Positions 8,575 through 15,600 of a stretch of 15,734 nt of DNA are shown here, in pieces (the stretch's first letter is position 1; every line of letters starts with the position of its first letter). The stretch is taken from the NCBI GenBank assembly GCA_012521805.1, contig JAAYLQ010000114.1:1-15734 (forward strand), read 5' to 3'. The DNA comes from Bacillota bacterium. Lineage in GTDB: Bacteria; Bacillota; Limnochordia; Darwinibacteriales; DTU012. The notes beneath the pieces were generated by a model. That model was not told the DNA's origin, made no database searches, and saw only the letters and a program-made list of their open reading frames with translations. A program made the translations under genes and the position numbers.

Positions 8575-9120
8575 TCATGTTAGTAATATCTCATCAAGAT
8601 TCTCCGGAAACAACCATCCCGGTTTGGCCCATTCTTGAGGCCAAGCCCGCTCTAGTCCCAGTCTCAAATGCGGCCAAAGCAAGTCAATCTGCTGCACAAC
8701 CATAGATTCAGCCAGCATATCTTCTACCGGCTCAACGTTAAGGGAATGAAGTATTAGCACCAGAGCCATCACTATCACCAGCACTTTAATGGTGCCAAAG
8801 GTAGCACCCAGAATGCTGTCCAGCACGGCAAATGGAGTAAAACTGACCACCTTAGACCATAAATAGCCCAAAAACATCGCCGCAGCGCTGATTCCCACCG
8901 CAAGAATCAGAAAGGCGATCAGCTGTGCCTGCCATTCAATTAAGGGATAATTAACCATCAAATGCAGCGACAAGTCTTGATAACGATGAAACGCTATCGC
9001 CACAGCAAATAATACACCAAATAAGCTGAATATTTCCCGGATGATCCCGCGGCGAAACCCCCGCCAGATGGCAATGGCGAAGACAATAATAATGAAAAGG
9101 TCAATCCATCTGCCTGCCAT
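8575..9120 (-). CDS. CvpA family membrane protein
   Basis: This 181-residue protein has about four membrane helices (near residues 5-21, 30-46, 65-86 and 104-125). The glycine-rich segment between helices 3 and 4 (VLDSILGATFGTIK) is the family's best conserved block. E. coli CvpA is linked to colicin V production and envelope stress; the molecular role in Gram-positives is not known. B. subtilis has the homologue yshB directly after zapA, as here. ATG start with GAGGGG 6 bases upstream; zapA ends 14 bases before it, so the two are surely co-transcribed. Confidence 0.9.
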   Translation of the reverse strand: MAGRWIDLFIIIVFAIAIWRGFRRGIIREIFSLFGVLFAVAIAFHRYQDLSLHLMVNYPLIEWQAQLIAFLILAVGISAAAMFLGYLWSKVVSFTPFAVLDSILGATFGTIKVLVIVMALVLILHSLNVEPVEDMLAESMVVQQIDLLWPHLRLGLERAWPQEWAKPGWLFPENLDEILLT

Positions 9121-9134
9121 CTTAACCCCTCTTT

Positions 9135-9392
9135 CTAATTAACTTCCTCCATGATTTTCAGCAGTTCTTGATACTCAGCTCTCACCTTTAGAAGTTCATC
9201 AGCAAGATTGATCGCAGCCAAAATTGCCATCTGATGACGGGTGAGATTCGGACTGTTTTGCTGAACTTCTTTTATTTTTTCGTCTACTATTCTACCCAAT
9301 TCGCGGATATATTGTTCAGAAGCATTGCCTCTAATTGAGTATTCTTCTCCACCAATCCGCACCTTAACTACAGTGCTGGTAGTTTCTGCCAC
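9135..9392 (-). CDS. zapA: Cell division protein ZapA
   Basis: ZapA binds FtsZ and bundles its filaments at the septum. The 85-residue product shows the usual order: N-terminal beta strands (VVKVRIGGEEYSIRGNA), a helix, then a long C-terminal coiled-coil helix with the family block ILAAINLADELL. I choose the GTG at 9392 because AAAGGGTGAG lies at normal distance (8 bases after AAGGG). The GTG at 9401 lies inside that ribosome binding site and would add three residues with no upstream signal of its own. It follows pheT after 65 bases and precedes cvpA, the order seen in B. subtilis. Confidence 0.93.
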   Translation of the reverse strand: MAETTSTVVKVRIGGEEYSIRGNASEQYIRELGRIVDEKIKEVQQNSPNLTRHQMAILAAINLADELLKVRAEYQELLKIMEEVN

Positions 9393-9457
9393 AAATCTCA
9401 CCCTTTCGCCTAGTTTATCTCCTAAATCATAGTTCGCCTTATCAAAACAATTTCCTG

Positions 9458-11857
9458 CTAGCGCAGAACCGCACCAAATTTCTGCTGCACTGCCTCGTAC
9501 ATCCGTTTCAGCAGATCGTTAACCTCTTCATCTGTAAGGGTGCGATCAGCTTGAAAAACAAAGGAAAAGGCGATACTTTTTTTACCTGGTTCAACCTGTT
9601 TACCCTGATAAACATCAAAAATGTCGATAGTCTGCAGCAAACTGCCGCCCGCTTGCTTTAGCTCCTCAACAAGGGCACCCACTGGAACTTCCTCACTAAC
9701 GATTACTGCTAAGTCACGATCTACAGCTGGATATCGCGGTAAGGATTGGAACTTCGTAACTGGTCTTTCATATTTTAACAATTCGGCCAAGTTAATCTCA
9801 GCCAGATAGATTCGCTCTGGAATTCGATAGTTTTTCTGGACATCAGGATGAACCTCGCCAAGGTAGGCAATCGGTTTTTCGCCAATCAGCACCTGCACCT
9901 GACGCCCAGGATGGAAGATGGGCAGTTCCGAACGCTCCCATTGATAATCTGCGGCGAAATTATCTAGTACGAGTTCTACCAATCCTTTTAAGTCATAAAA
10001 GTCATACTGCTCTGTCTGCCAGTTCCACTGAGCTTTGTTTCGATTTCCATAAAGCAGTACTGCCAGCCGCCTTTGTTCTGAAGGCAGTTTTGTCAGCGGC
10101 AGCTCATCCGCAAGATAAACAGCGCTCACTTCAAATAAGCTTAAGTTGTGCTGCTGTCTGCTGATATTGTACGCAGCGCATTCCAGCATGCTCGGCATCA
10201 AAGTGGTGCGCATCACAGCATGATCCTCAGTAATCGGATTGGCTAGTGCAATTGGTTGTGCAAATATGGGTAAGGGATCCAGCTTACTTTGGGTCAAGCT
10301 CTTAGGATTGACAAAAGAGAATGTCATGATTTCACTTAGGCCTGCACCCAACAGCTGTTCCTTGATCTGATCCACAACTGCTAATTCCCTTGTTTCGCCA
10401 CCGGCACCACTCATACCCTTGGGTAAAGTCGTAGGGATCTTTTCATAGCCCCAGAAACGTCCAATTTCTTCAATTAAGTCACATTCCAGCTCTAAATCTC
10501 GACGAAAACTAGGAACAGTAACCTTCCATGGCTTGGAGGAATGATCAACCTTTAACTCCAAGCGATTTAAGATGTCCACCATCGACTGCTCATCGATATC
10601 TGTTCCTAATAAGCGGTTTACCTGCTGTGGCCTTAGATGCAGAACGCGCTCACTGATATCAGCGTTGTTGACATCGATAATACCCTGGACAACTTCACCG
10701 CCCGCTAATTCTGCCATCAATTGAGCTGCTCGATTCAGGGCAAAGATAGTAGCATTTGGATCGATGCCTTTCTCAAAACGAGCAGCAGCTTCAGAACTGA
10801 TTGCTAGACTCCGGGCAGTACGGCGAATACTGGCAGCTGCAAAGTTAGCTGATTCCAACAGAATAGTTTTTGTATCCTCAGTAACCTCGCTGTTTTGACC
10901 ACCCATCACCCCACCAACACACACAGGAGCTTCAGCGTCACAAATCATCAACATTTCACGGTCTAATTCCCGCTCTACCCCATCTAAAGTAACAAATTTT
11001 ATTTCGTTGCTTTTTGGGGTGCGGACAACAATCCGATTTTCACTTAAACGATCATAATCAAATGCATGTAAAGGCTGACCGGTCTCAAGCATTACAAAGT
11101 TAGTTATATCAACAATATTGTTGATTGGCCGCATTCCAGCAGCAAGCAATCTCTGCTGCATCCACAAAGGCGACGGTTGAAGCGTAACATTGCGAATGAT
11201 CCGTACCGAGTAGCGAGGACATTTATCAGGATCTTCCACTGCAACCGATGTCAAATCCTCGATCTTAAGGTCAGATTCCTTAACAGTTATTTGAGGGTAG
11301 TGCAGTTTTTCACCGGCTAAAGCAGCAATCTCCCTTGCAATCCCCAGCATACTCATACAGTCGGGACGATTGGCATAGATAGATACATCTAAAATCTGAT
11401 CATCTAAACCTAAAGCCTCCGTTAACTCCATTCCGATCTCAACATCGTCGGGAAGCTCCAGTAAACCAGAATCATCGTCTCCAATTCCCAGCTCTTTTTC
11501 GGAACAAGCCATGCCGTACGACATTACACCGCGGAGTTCAACCGCTTTAATTTCCATTCCATTAGGCAGCACCGCTCCTTCCAAAGCCACCGGAACTTTG
11601 ATTCCTACCCGGACATTGGGTGCACCACATACTATGTTGAGAACCTGGTCGCCAACATTGATCTGACAGACCGATAAATCTGCATTGGGATGAGGCTCAA
11701 CTTTCTCTACTCTTCCAACACGAACTCCTGCAAGATCCGGTCCCAGCCGACTGATTGATTCTACTTCAAGGCCAACCATTGTAAGCTTATCGGCTAATTC
11801 TTCCGGACTCCAGGGAATCGCTGTATATTCTTGCAACCAACGGTAAGATACCTTCAC
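9458..11857 (-). CDS. pheT: Phenylalanyl-tRNA synthetase beta subunit
   Basis: This is the tRNA-binding and editing subunit of the heterotetrameric PheRS. At 799 residues it is full length. There is an EMAP/tRNA-binding OB domain (about 40-150; HPNADLSVCQINVG at 56-69 and VCGAPNV at 76-82), then B3/B4 editing and B5 domains, a catalytic-like core, and a C-terminal ferredoxin-fold anticodon-binding domain (703-799, from FQSLPRYPAVDRDLAV). The start is GTG with GGGAGGA 6-7 bases upstream. It lies 25 bases after pheS and shares its T-box leader. Confidence 0.98.
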   Translation of the reverse strand: MKVSYRWLQEYTAIPWSPEELADKLTMVGLEVESISRLGPDLAGVRVGRVEKVEPHPNADLSVCQINVGDQVLNIVCGAPNVRVGIKVPVALEGAVLPNGMEIKAVELRGVMSYGMACSEKELGIGDDDSGLLELPDDVEIGMELTEALGLDDQILDVSIYANRPDCMSMLGIAREIAALAGEKLHYPQITVKESDLKIEDLTSVAVEDPDKCPRYSVRIIRNVTLQPSPLWMQQRLLAAGMRPINNIVDITNFVMLETGQPLHAFDYDRLSENRIVVRTPKSNEIKFVTLDGVERELDREMLMICDAEAPVCVGGVMGGQNSEVTEDTKTILLESANFAAASIRRTARSLAISSEAAARFEKGIDPNATIFALNRAAQLMAELAGGEVVQGIIDVNNADISERVLHLRPQQVNRLLGTDIDEQSMVDILNRLELKVDHSSKPWKVTVPSFRRDLELECDLIEEIGRFWGYEKIPTTLPKGMSGAGGETRELAVVDQIKEQLLGAGLSEIMTFSFVNPKSLTQSKLDPLPIFAQPIALANPITEDHAVMRTTLMPSMLECAAYNISRQQHNLSLFEVSAVYLADELPLTKLPSEQRRLAVLLYGNRNKAQWNWQTEQYDFYDLKGLVELVLDNFAADYQWERSELPIFHPGRQVQVLIGEKPIAYLGEVHPDVQKNYRIPERIYLAEINLAELLKYERPVTKFQSLPRYPAVDRDLAVIVSEEVPVGALVEELKQAGGSLLQTIDIFDVYQGKQVEPGKKSIAFSFVFQADRTLTDEEVNDLLKRMYEAVQQKFGAVLR

Positions 11858-11882
11858 CTTTATTCCTCCCTTGCCATCTACG

Positions 11883-12902
11883 TTACTTAAACTGATCTAA
11901 AAACCGCTGATCATTATTAAAGAAAAGGCGGATATCATTAATTCCATATTTGAGCATGGCAATGCGCTCAATTCCCATACCGAAAGCAAAGCCTGTGTAT
12001 TTGTCAGGATCATACCCCACATGTTCCAGAACACGAGGATCCACCATACCAGAGCCAAGGATTTCCAGCCAACCGGTATCGGAGCAGACTCGACAGCCTT
12101 CGCCACGGCACATAATACAGGAAACATCAACCTCTGCGCTCGGTTCAGTAAAAGGAAAATAACTTGGACGAAATCGTGTTTTGGTATCGGGTCCGAACAT
12201 GGCTCTAGCAAAAACCTGTAGGGTCCCTTTTAGATCGGCAAAAGTAATGCCTTCATCAATCAGCAGTCCTTCCACCTGGTGGAACATTGGCGAATGAGTC
12301 ACATCAGCATCTGAGCGATAAACTTTGCCGGGAGCAATAATCCGCACTGGCGGTTCCTGCTTTTCCATCACACGGATCTGAACTGGCGACGTTTGACTGC
12401 GGAGCAGATAATCTCCTGATATGTAGAATGTATCCTGCATATCTCTAGCGGGGTGATCTTTGGGAATATTGAGGGCTTCGAAGTTATAGTAATCTGTTTC
12501 AATTTCTGGTCCTTCCACCACTTGGTAGCCCATGGATATAAAGATCTGCTTGATTTCGTTTAACACCAGGGTCAAGGGATGCAGACTGCCGGCTTTAGGT
12601 TTTCGACCTGGCAGGGTGATATCAATGGCTTCAGCAGCTAACCGAGATTGCTGAATCTTTGACTCTAACTCAGCATACTTCTCCTCGTAGATTACTGCTA
12701 GTTCATTTTTCAGCTGGTTGACCATTTGGCCAACTTTTGGTCTTTCTTCAGCAGGAATTTGCCCCATTGTGCGTAGCAGCTGGGTTACTTCACCTTTTTT
12801 ACCTAAGTACTTAACCCGCAGCTGCTGCAGCTCTTCCAAAGATTCGGATTGATTGAACTCTTGCACTGCTTTGGATTTTACAGATTGAATTCGGGTATCC
12901 AT
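11883..12902 (-). CDS. pheS: Phenylalanyl-tRNA synthetase alpha subunit
   Basis: This is the catalytic subunit, which activates phenylalanine and charges tRNA-Phe. The 339-residue product is normal length. An N-terminal coiled-coil arm (about 1-90) contacts tRNA. The class II core includes RSQTSPVQIR (168-177), GKVYRSDADVTHSPMFHQVEG (192-212) and motif 3 GFAFGMGIER (304-313). A Cys group (C262, C265, C270, C273) matches the form common in Bacillota. I choose the ATG at 12902, since GGAGG lies 6 bases upstream; the frame can be extended to 12923, but the added residues would overlap that ribosome binding site. Confidence 0.98.
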   Translation of the reverse strand: MDTRIQSVKSKAVQEFNQSESLEELQQLRVKYLGKKGEVTQLLRTMGQIPAEERPKVGQMVNQLKNELAVIYEEKYAELESKIQQSRLAAEAIDITLPGRKPKAGSLHPLTLVLNEIKQIFISMGYQVVEGPEIETDYYNFEALNIPKDHPARDMQDTFYISGDYLLRSQTSPVQIRVMEKQEPPVRIIAPGKVYRSDADVTHSPMFHQVEGLLIDEGITFADLKGTLQVFARAMFGPDTKTRFRPSYFPFTEPSAEVDVSCIMCRGEGCRVCSDTGWLEILGSGMVDPRVLEHVGYDPDKYTGFAFGMGIERIAMLKYGINDIRLFFNNDQRFLDQFK

Positions 12903-12930
12903 ACTGCACCTCCACATACTCATAGTAAAT

Positions 12931-12970
12931 AAAAAAACTTTTTACATCCTAGTTAGGGACGTAAAAAGTT
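12931..12970 (-). terminator. Intrinsic terminator of the pheS T-box
   Basis: On the minus strand, 12970-12957 and 12949-12936 form a 14-bp stem (AACTTTTTACGTCC with GGATGTAAAAAGTT, one G-U pair) and a 7-base loop, followed by a run of T. The ascending arm contains CGTCCCT, which can instead pair with AGGG of the T-box sequence, the usual antiterminator alternative. Confidence 0.95.
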
Positions 12971-13180
12971 ACCGCGGTACCACCCTAGTTGGTTGTGACA
13001 TGAACCACAACCCACTTAGATCCGATAACGGCGGATGACCGGCTTGGCCTACTTAATTCAACCAGCAGCTCCAGAGGGAATTTCAATCAAGTTATCACCC
13101 GACAGGCTCTCAGTCCAGGACCCATCGTCCCTGTGGCTTCCCTTGATTTACTTGTCTCCTTCACAGCCTTTGATCTATAT
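12931..13180 (-). promoter_or_regulatory. T-box riboswitch leader of pheST (Phe)
   Basis: The canonical T-box sequence AGGGTGGTACCGCGG is at 12986-12972, followed by the competing terminator. Upstream lies a Stem I with a 7-bp helix AATCAAG/CTTGATT, an AGTA element on its 5' side and the AGAG motif near the distal part (ACTGAGAGCC). On the 3' side of the specifier region GAAATTCCC contains TTC (13080-13078), a phenylalanine codon, in agreement with the downstream genes. Uncharged tRNA-Phe would pair with the specifier and with TGGT of the T-box, favouring the antiterminator and transcription of pheS-pheT. The 5' boundary is approximate. No convincing promoter was seen just upstream, so transcription may come from the yqzL promoter. 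Confidence 0.95.
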
Positions 13181-13201
13181 CATTACAACTGAAATACCTA
13201 T

Positions 13202-13312
13202 TTAATGGAGTGTATGAATTCTCAACGCTGACAGCTGTTTATAAAGCAGATAAGCTGTTATGGAACCGGTAGCTAAAAAAATTCTCCACACGACCTCGGG
13301 TGTTAAGTTCAT
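13202..13312 (-). CDS. yqzL: YqzL-like small protein (36 aa)
   Basis: A 36-codon frame on the minus strand starts with ATG (13312) behind a good ribosome binding site (GAGGTGG, 6 bases before the ATG) and a strong promoter. The peptide begins MNLTPEVVWRIFLATG and continues SITAYLLYKQL. The pattern W-x2-F-x2-TG-x3-AYLLYK is what I recall of the YqzL family of short Bacillota proteins, whose function is unknown. B. subtilis YqzL is slightly longer and lies near era/recO, so the location next to pheS differs. Its stop is followed within about 25 bases by the T-box leader, so it could share a transcript with pheST. Family assignment rests on my reading of this motif only. Confidence 0.75.
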   Translation of the reverse strand: MNLTPEVVWRIFLATGSITAYLLYKQLSALRIHTLH

Positions 13313-13344
13313 TAACTACCACCTCTTCTCCAAATGATAATCAC

Positions 13345-13373
13345 ATTATAACATAAGCAGAAGAGGCTTACAA
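13345..13373 (-). promoter_or_regulatory. Sigma-A promoter for yqzL and perhaps pheST
   Basis: On the minus strand TTGTAA (13373-13368) and TATAAT (13350-13345) are separated by exactly 17 bases. The -10 is perfect and the -35 matches 4 of 6. The start of transcription would be near 13338, about 25 bases before the yqzL start codon. It lies immediately after the rlmP stop codon. Confidence 0.85.
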
Positions 13374-14168
13374 CTAAATAAACTGGCGCTGACGAACCGA
13401 TTCGTAGATCAAAACAGCGGCTGCCACTGCGGCATTGAGTGATTCAACTTCGTTTGCCAAAGGGATAAAAACTCTTTGATCGCAGTGTTTGAGGAGGGTT
13501 GGCTGCACTCCGTCACCTTCGTTGCCAATCACAACAGCACACGGCTGAGCTAAGTCGCTGTTATAATATGGTTCGGCGTCCTTGATGTCAGCAGCTATTA
13601 ATTTTAATCCATAGTGCCTGCACAGATCAACACAAGACTCAGCACTAACCAAGGAAAATGGGAGTTTATGTACAGCTCCCATCGACGACCGGACAACCTT
13701 GGGGTTAAAGGGATCAACCGTACCATTAACCAGCCAAATGCCATCCACATCCGCTGCAGAAGCAGTGCGAATGATAGTTCCGAGATTGCCAGGATCCCTA
13801 ATCTGATCCGCAATAAGTACCAGGCCTCTGTCTAATTTTCCGTGCCAATCGACCACCTGTTCAGGCTTATGCACCACTGCCAGAATCCCCTGAGCTGTTT
13901 CAGTGTCACAGATTTCAGCAAAAACACTCTCCGTGCAGGAGTATGCCTCAATGCCTGCTCCCCAGATCTGCTCTATCAGCTTTCTGCCCCGAGGCTTGGC
14001 AACCAATTCCTTGGTGTAATAAACTTCTTTGATGATCGCAGATTGGCTCAAATCCTCAACCAAACGCAGGCCTTCAGCAATATACAGACCAAATTGATCC
14101 CGATAACGGCGGCGGTGCAGTTTTTTCACAAACTTGATTCGTTCATTTTGTCTGCTTGTGATCTCCAC
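13374..14168 (-). CDS. rlmP: TrmH/SpoU-family 23S rRNA 2'-O-methyltransferase (RlmP/YsgA-like)
   Basis: This is a SAM-dependent 2'-O-ribose methyltransferase with a knotted SPOUT fold. B. subtilis YsgA, also next to pheS, was shown to be RlmP, which makes Gm2553 in the peptidyl-transferase A loop. The 264-residue product has an N-terminal L30e-like substrate-binding domain (about 1-100, with FGLYIAEGLRLVEDL) and a C-terminal SPOUT domain with motif 1 PGNLGTIIRTA (126-136), motif 2 IGNEGDGV (214-221) and motif 3 IPLANEVESLNAAVAAAV (235-252). I choose the GTG at 14168, 8 bases after AAGGAG; a TTG one codon earlier is possible but closer. The ribosome binding site abuts the rplT terminator, so expression probably needs readthrough. 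Assignment to RlmP rather than another SpoU enzyme rests on synteny and overall form. Confidence 0.88.
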   Translation of the reverse strand: MEITSRQNERIKFVKKLHRRRYRDQFGLYIAEGLRLVEDLSQSAIIKEVYYTKELVAKPRGRKLIEQIWGAGIEAYSCTESVFAEICDTETAQGILAVVHKPEQVVDWHGKLDRGLVLIADQIRDPGNLGTIIRTASAADVDGIWLVNGTVDPFNPKVVRSSMGAVHKLPFSLVSAESCVDLCRHYGLKLIAADIKDAEPYYNSDLAQPCAVVIGNEGDGVQPTLLKHCDQRVFIPLANEVESLNAAVAAAVLIYESVRQRQFI

Positions 14169-14182
14169 CAAAATAGCTCCTT

Positions 14183-14218
14183 ATAAAAATATCCGGATAA
14201 ACACAGCTTACCCGGATA
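14183..14218 (-). terminator. Terminator after rplT
   Basis: On the minus strand TATCCGG (14218-14212) pairs with CCGGATA (14196-14190). The interior GTAAGC/GTTTAT also pairs (two G-U pairs) around a TGT loop, giving a stem of about 13 bp followed by TTTTTAT. The U-tract touches the ribosome binding site of rlmP. Confidence 0.9.
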
Positions 14219-14241
14219 ATATTGATTTATGTTAATTAGAC

Positions 14242-14595
14242 CTAAACGCTTTTCTTCGCAACTGCCACTAGCTCACTGAATGCTTCCGCGTCATTAACCG
14301 CTAAATCTGCCAGTACCTTCCGGTTGATCTCAACACCACTTGCCTTCAATCCTGAGATGAAGCGGCTGTAAGACATACCATTTTGTCTTGCGGCAGCATT
14401 AATCCGGGCAATCCAAAGCTTACGGAAATCACGTTTTTTCTGCCGCCGGTCGCGGTAAGCGTATGATAAAGACTTTAACACCTGCTCATTTGCAGGACGA
14501 AAGAGTTTGCTTTTACCACCATAGTAACCTCTTGCCAGTTTTAAAATCTTTTTACGACGACGACGTGCAGCAGGTCCGCGTTTAACTCTTGACAT
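14242..14595 (-). CDS. rplT: 50S ribosomal protein L20
   Basis: This 117-residue protein is typical: basic N-terminal tail (MSRVKRGPAARRRRKKILKL), ARGYYGGKSKLFRPANEQV, RDRRQKKRDFRKLWIARINAA and the C-terminal helical part. It binds 23S rRNA early in 50S assembly. In both E. coli and B. subtilis it is the autogenous repressor of this operon, acting through the leader RNA. ATG start with AGGGGGA 7 bases upstream. Third gene of infC-rpmI-rplT. Confidence 0.99.
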   Translation of the reverse strand: MSRVKRGPAARRRRKKILKLARGYYGGKSKLFRPANEQVLKSLSYAYRDRRQKKRDFRKLWIARINAAARQNGMSYSRFISGLKASGVEINRKVLADLAVNDAEAFSELVAVAKKSV

Positions 14596-14622
14596 GATTA
14601 AATCCCCCTATCATCTATTAAC

Positions 14623-14820
14623 CTAACCATATGGTAGCATCCGCTTTACGCGTTTTGCATCGCTGTCGCTTACTAATTGGCTGTGGCGCAGCTGACGCTT
14701 TCTTTTCGCAGATTTTTTCTCCAAAATATGACTCTTGAAAGAACGATTTCTTTTCACCTTACCTTTAGCGGTAAACTTAAAACGCTTAGCAGCCCCCCTG
14801 TGGGACTTCATTTTAGGCAT
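14623..14820 (-). CDS. rpmI: 50S ribosomal protein L35
   Basis: The 65-residue, highly basic protein matches the family throughout (MPKMKSHRGAAKRFKFTAKG, SFKSHILEKKSAKRKRQLR, DAKRVKRMLPYG). It is a late, small 50S component. ATG start with AAGGGGGA 6 bases upstream. It lies 38 bases after infC and 27 bases before rplT, so it is part of the same mRNA. Confidence 0.99.
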   Translation of the reverse strand: MPKMKSHRGAAKRFKFTAKGKVKRNRSFKSHILEKKSAKRKRQLRHSQLVSDSDAKRVKRMLPYG

Positions 14821-14858
14821 TATAAATCCCCCTTAACTAGGACATAAAACTACTGTTA

Positions 14859-15407
14859 TTAGTTCTCGTCCGCTTTTTTGTTTTCTGTTTTAGCGTTGTC
14901 TGTTTTTGGCACTAAAACCATAATCATGTTTCTGCCTTCCAATTTAGGGACTCGTTCAACAACACCGAATTCTTTCAATTTTCCAGCCATTTCCTCAAGC
15001 TTTTCTTTGGCTAGTGCGGTGTGCACTATTTCTCTGCCCCGGAATCGGATCGTAACTTTGACCTTATCCCCAGCTTTGAGAAACTTTTCCGCACTGCGTG
15101 TCTTAACATTGAAATCGTGCTCATCAATTTTTGGGCTCATCCGTACTTCTTTAACATTGATAACTTTTTGCTTTTTCCGGGCCGCTTTATCCCGCTTGCT
15201 CTGCTCATATTTATGTTTGCCGTAATCCATAATGCGGCAGACAACCGGTTTGGCGTTCGGTGCAACTTCTACCAAGTCTAAACCTCGCTCTTGTGCAATG
15301 CGGATACCTTCCCGCAGCGGCATAATGCCAAGCTGCTGGCCCTGCTCGTCTACGACCCTAACTTCCCGAGCACGAATCCCCTCATTAATTCTCAAATCAC
15401 TGCTAAT
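14859..15407 (-). CDS. infC: Translation initiation factor IF-3, probable AUU start
   Basis: IF-3 binds the 30S subunit, checks start-codon and initiator-tRNA pairing and keeps subunits apart. Counting from the ATT at 15407, the product has 182 residues. The N-domain begins SSDLRINEGIRAREVRVVDE and contains VEVAPNAKPVVCRIMDYGK; the linker and C-domain follow with VKEVRMSPKIDEHDFNVKTR and VTIRFRGREI; a polar tail ends the protein. A GTG (15416) and an ATG (15413) lie upstream in frame, but both fall within or against the AAGGGGTGAT ribosome binding site. The ATT is 8 bases after AAGGGG and lines up with the usual family N-terminus (I-S-x-D-L). AUU starts are established for infC in E. coli and Bacillus relatives, and serve autoregulation. 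Confidence 0.95.
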   Translation of the reverse strand: MSSDLRINEGIRAREVRVVDEQGQQLGIMPLREGIRIAQERGLDLVEVAPNAKPVVCRIMDYGKHKYEQSKRDKAARKKQKVINVKEVRMSPKIDEHDFNVKTRSAEKFLKAGDKVKVTIRFRGREIVHTALAKEKLEEMAGKLKEFGVVERVPKLEGRNMIMVLVPKTDNAKTENKKADEN

Positions 15408-15416
15408 GAACATCAC

Positions 15417-15560
15417 CCCTTAAAAATAATAAAAGCGGACAGCATCAGCCACCCGCTTTAAACACAAAGAAACTGCACTGGATACATTCCACTGCAACGT
15501 TAATCTGGTTAACCTTGTGAACTTAAGCGTTACAAGGTGAGAAGCGGTGACTTCTACTTC
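15417..15560 (-). promoter_or_regulatory. Attenuator leader of infC-rpmI-rplT (L20 leader type)
   Basis: The 5' untranslated region is about 144-153 bases. Its first part carries GTCACCGCTT (15551-15542), which can pair with AAGCGGGTGGC (15458-15448), ten pairs with one bulged G. The second segment is also the ascending arm of a terminator hairpin just before infC, so the two structures exclude each other. Between them is a hairpin CCTTGT/ACAAGG (15537-15513 region) and GTTAA/TTAAC. In B. subtilis L20 binds this kind of leader and promotes termination. Assignment to the L20-leader class is by position and architecture, not by a covariance search. Confidence 0.8.
15421..15459 (-). terminator. 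Leader terminator (attenuator) upstream of infC
   Basis: On the minus strand AAAGCGG (15459-15453) pairs with CCGCTTT (15438-15432). The inner GTGGC/GCTGT adds five pairs, including three G-U, around a TGAT tetraloop. The tract TATTATTTTTA follows, then directly the ribosome binding site of infC. Confidence 0.9.
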
Positions 15561-15566
15561 GGAGTT

Positions 15567-15595
15567 AGTATAACACATCACGTTCTGCTCGTCAA
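15567..15595 (-). promoter_or_regulatory. Sigma-A promoter of the infC operon
   Basis: On the minus strand TTGACG (15595-15590) and TATACT (15572-15567) are separated by exactly 17 bases; each hexamer matches 5 of 6 consensus bases. Transcription would start near 15560. Confidence 0.9.
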
Positions 15596-15600
15596 GCTAC

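Noticed and set aside
9393..9401. GTG at 9401 as the zapA start.
   Set aside because: It lies inside the AAAGGGTGAG ribosome binding site; the GTG at 9392 has correct spacing and gives a normal ZapA N-terminus.
11897..12221. Three open frames of 66-104 codons overlapping pheS in other frames on both strands.
   Set aside because: They lie wholly within the well-supported pheS gene and show no family resemblance; they are by-products of its codon composition.
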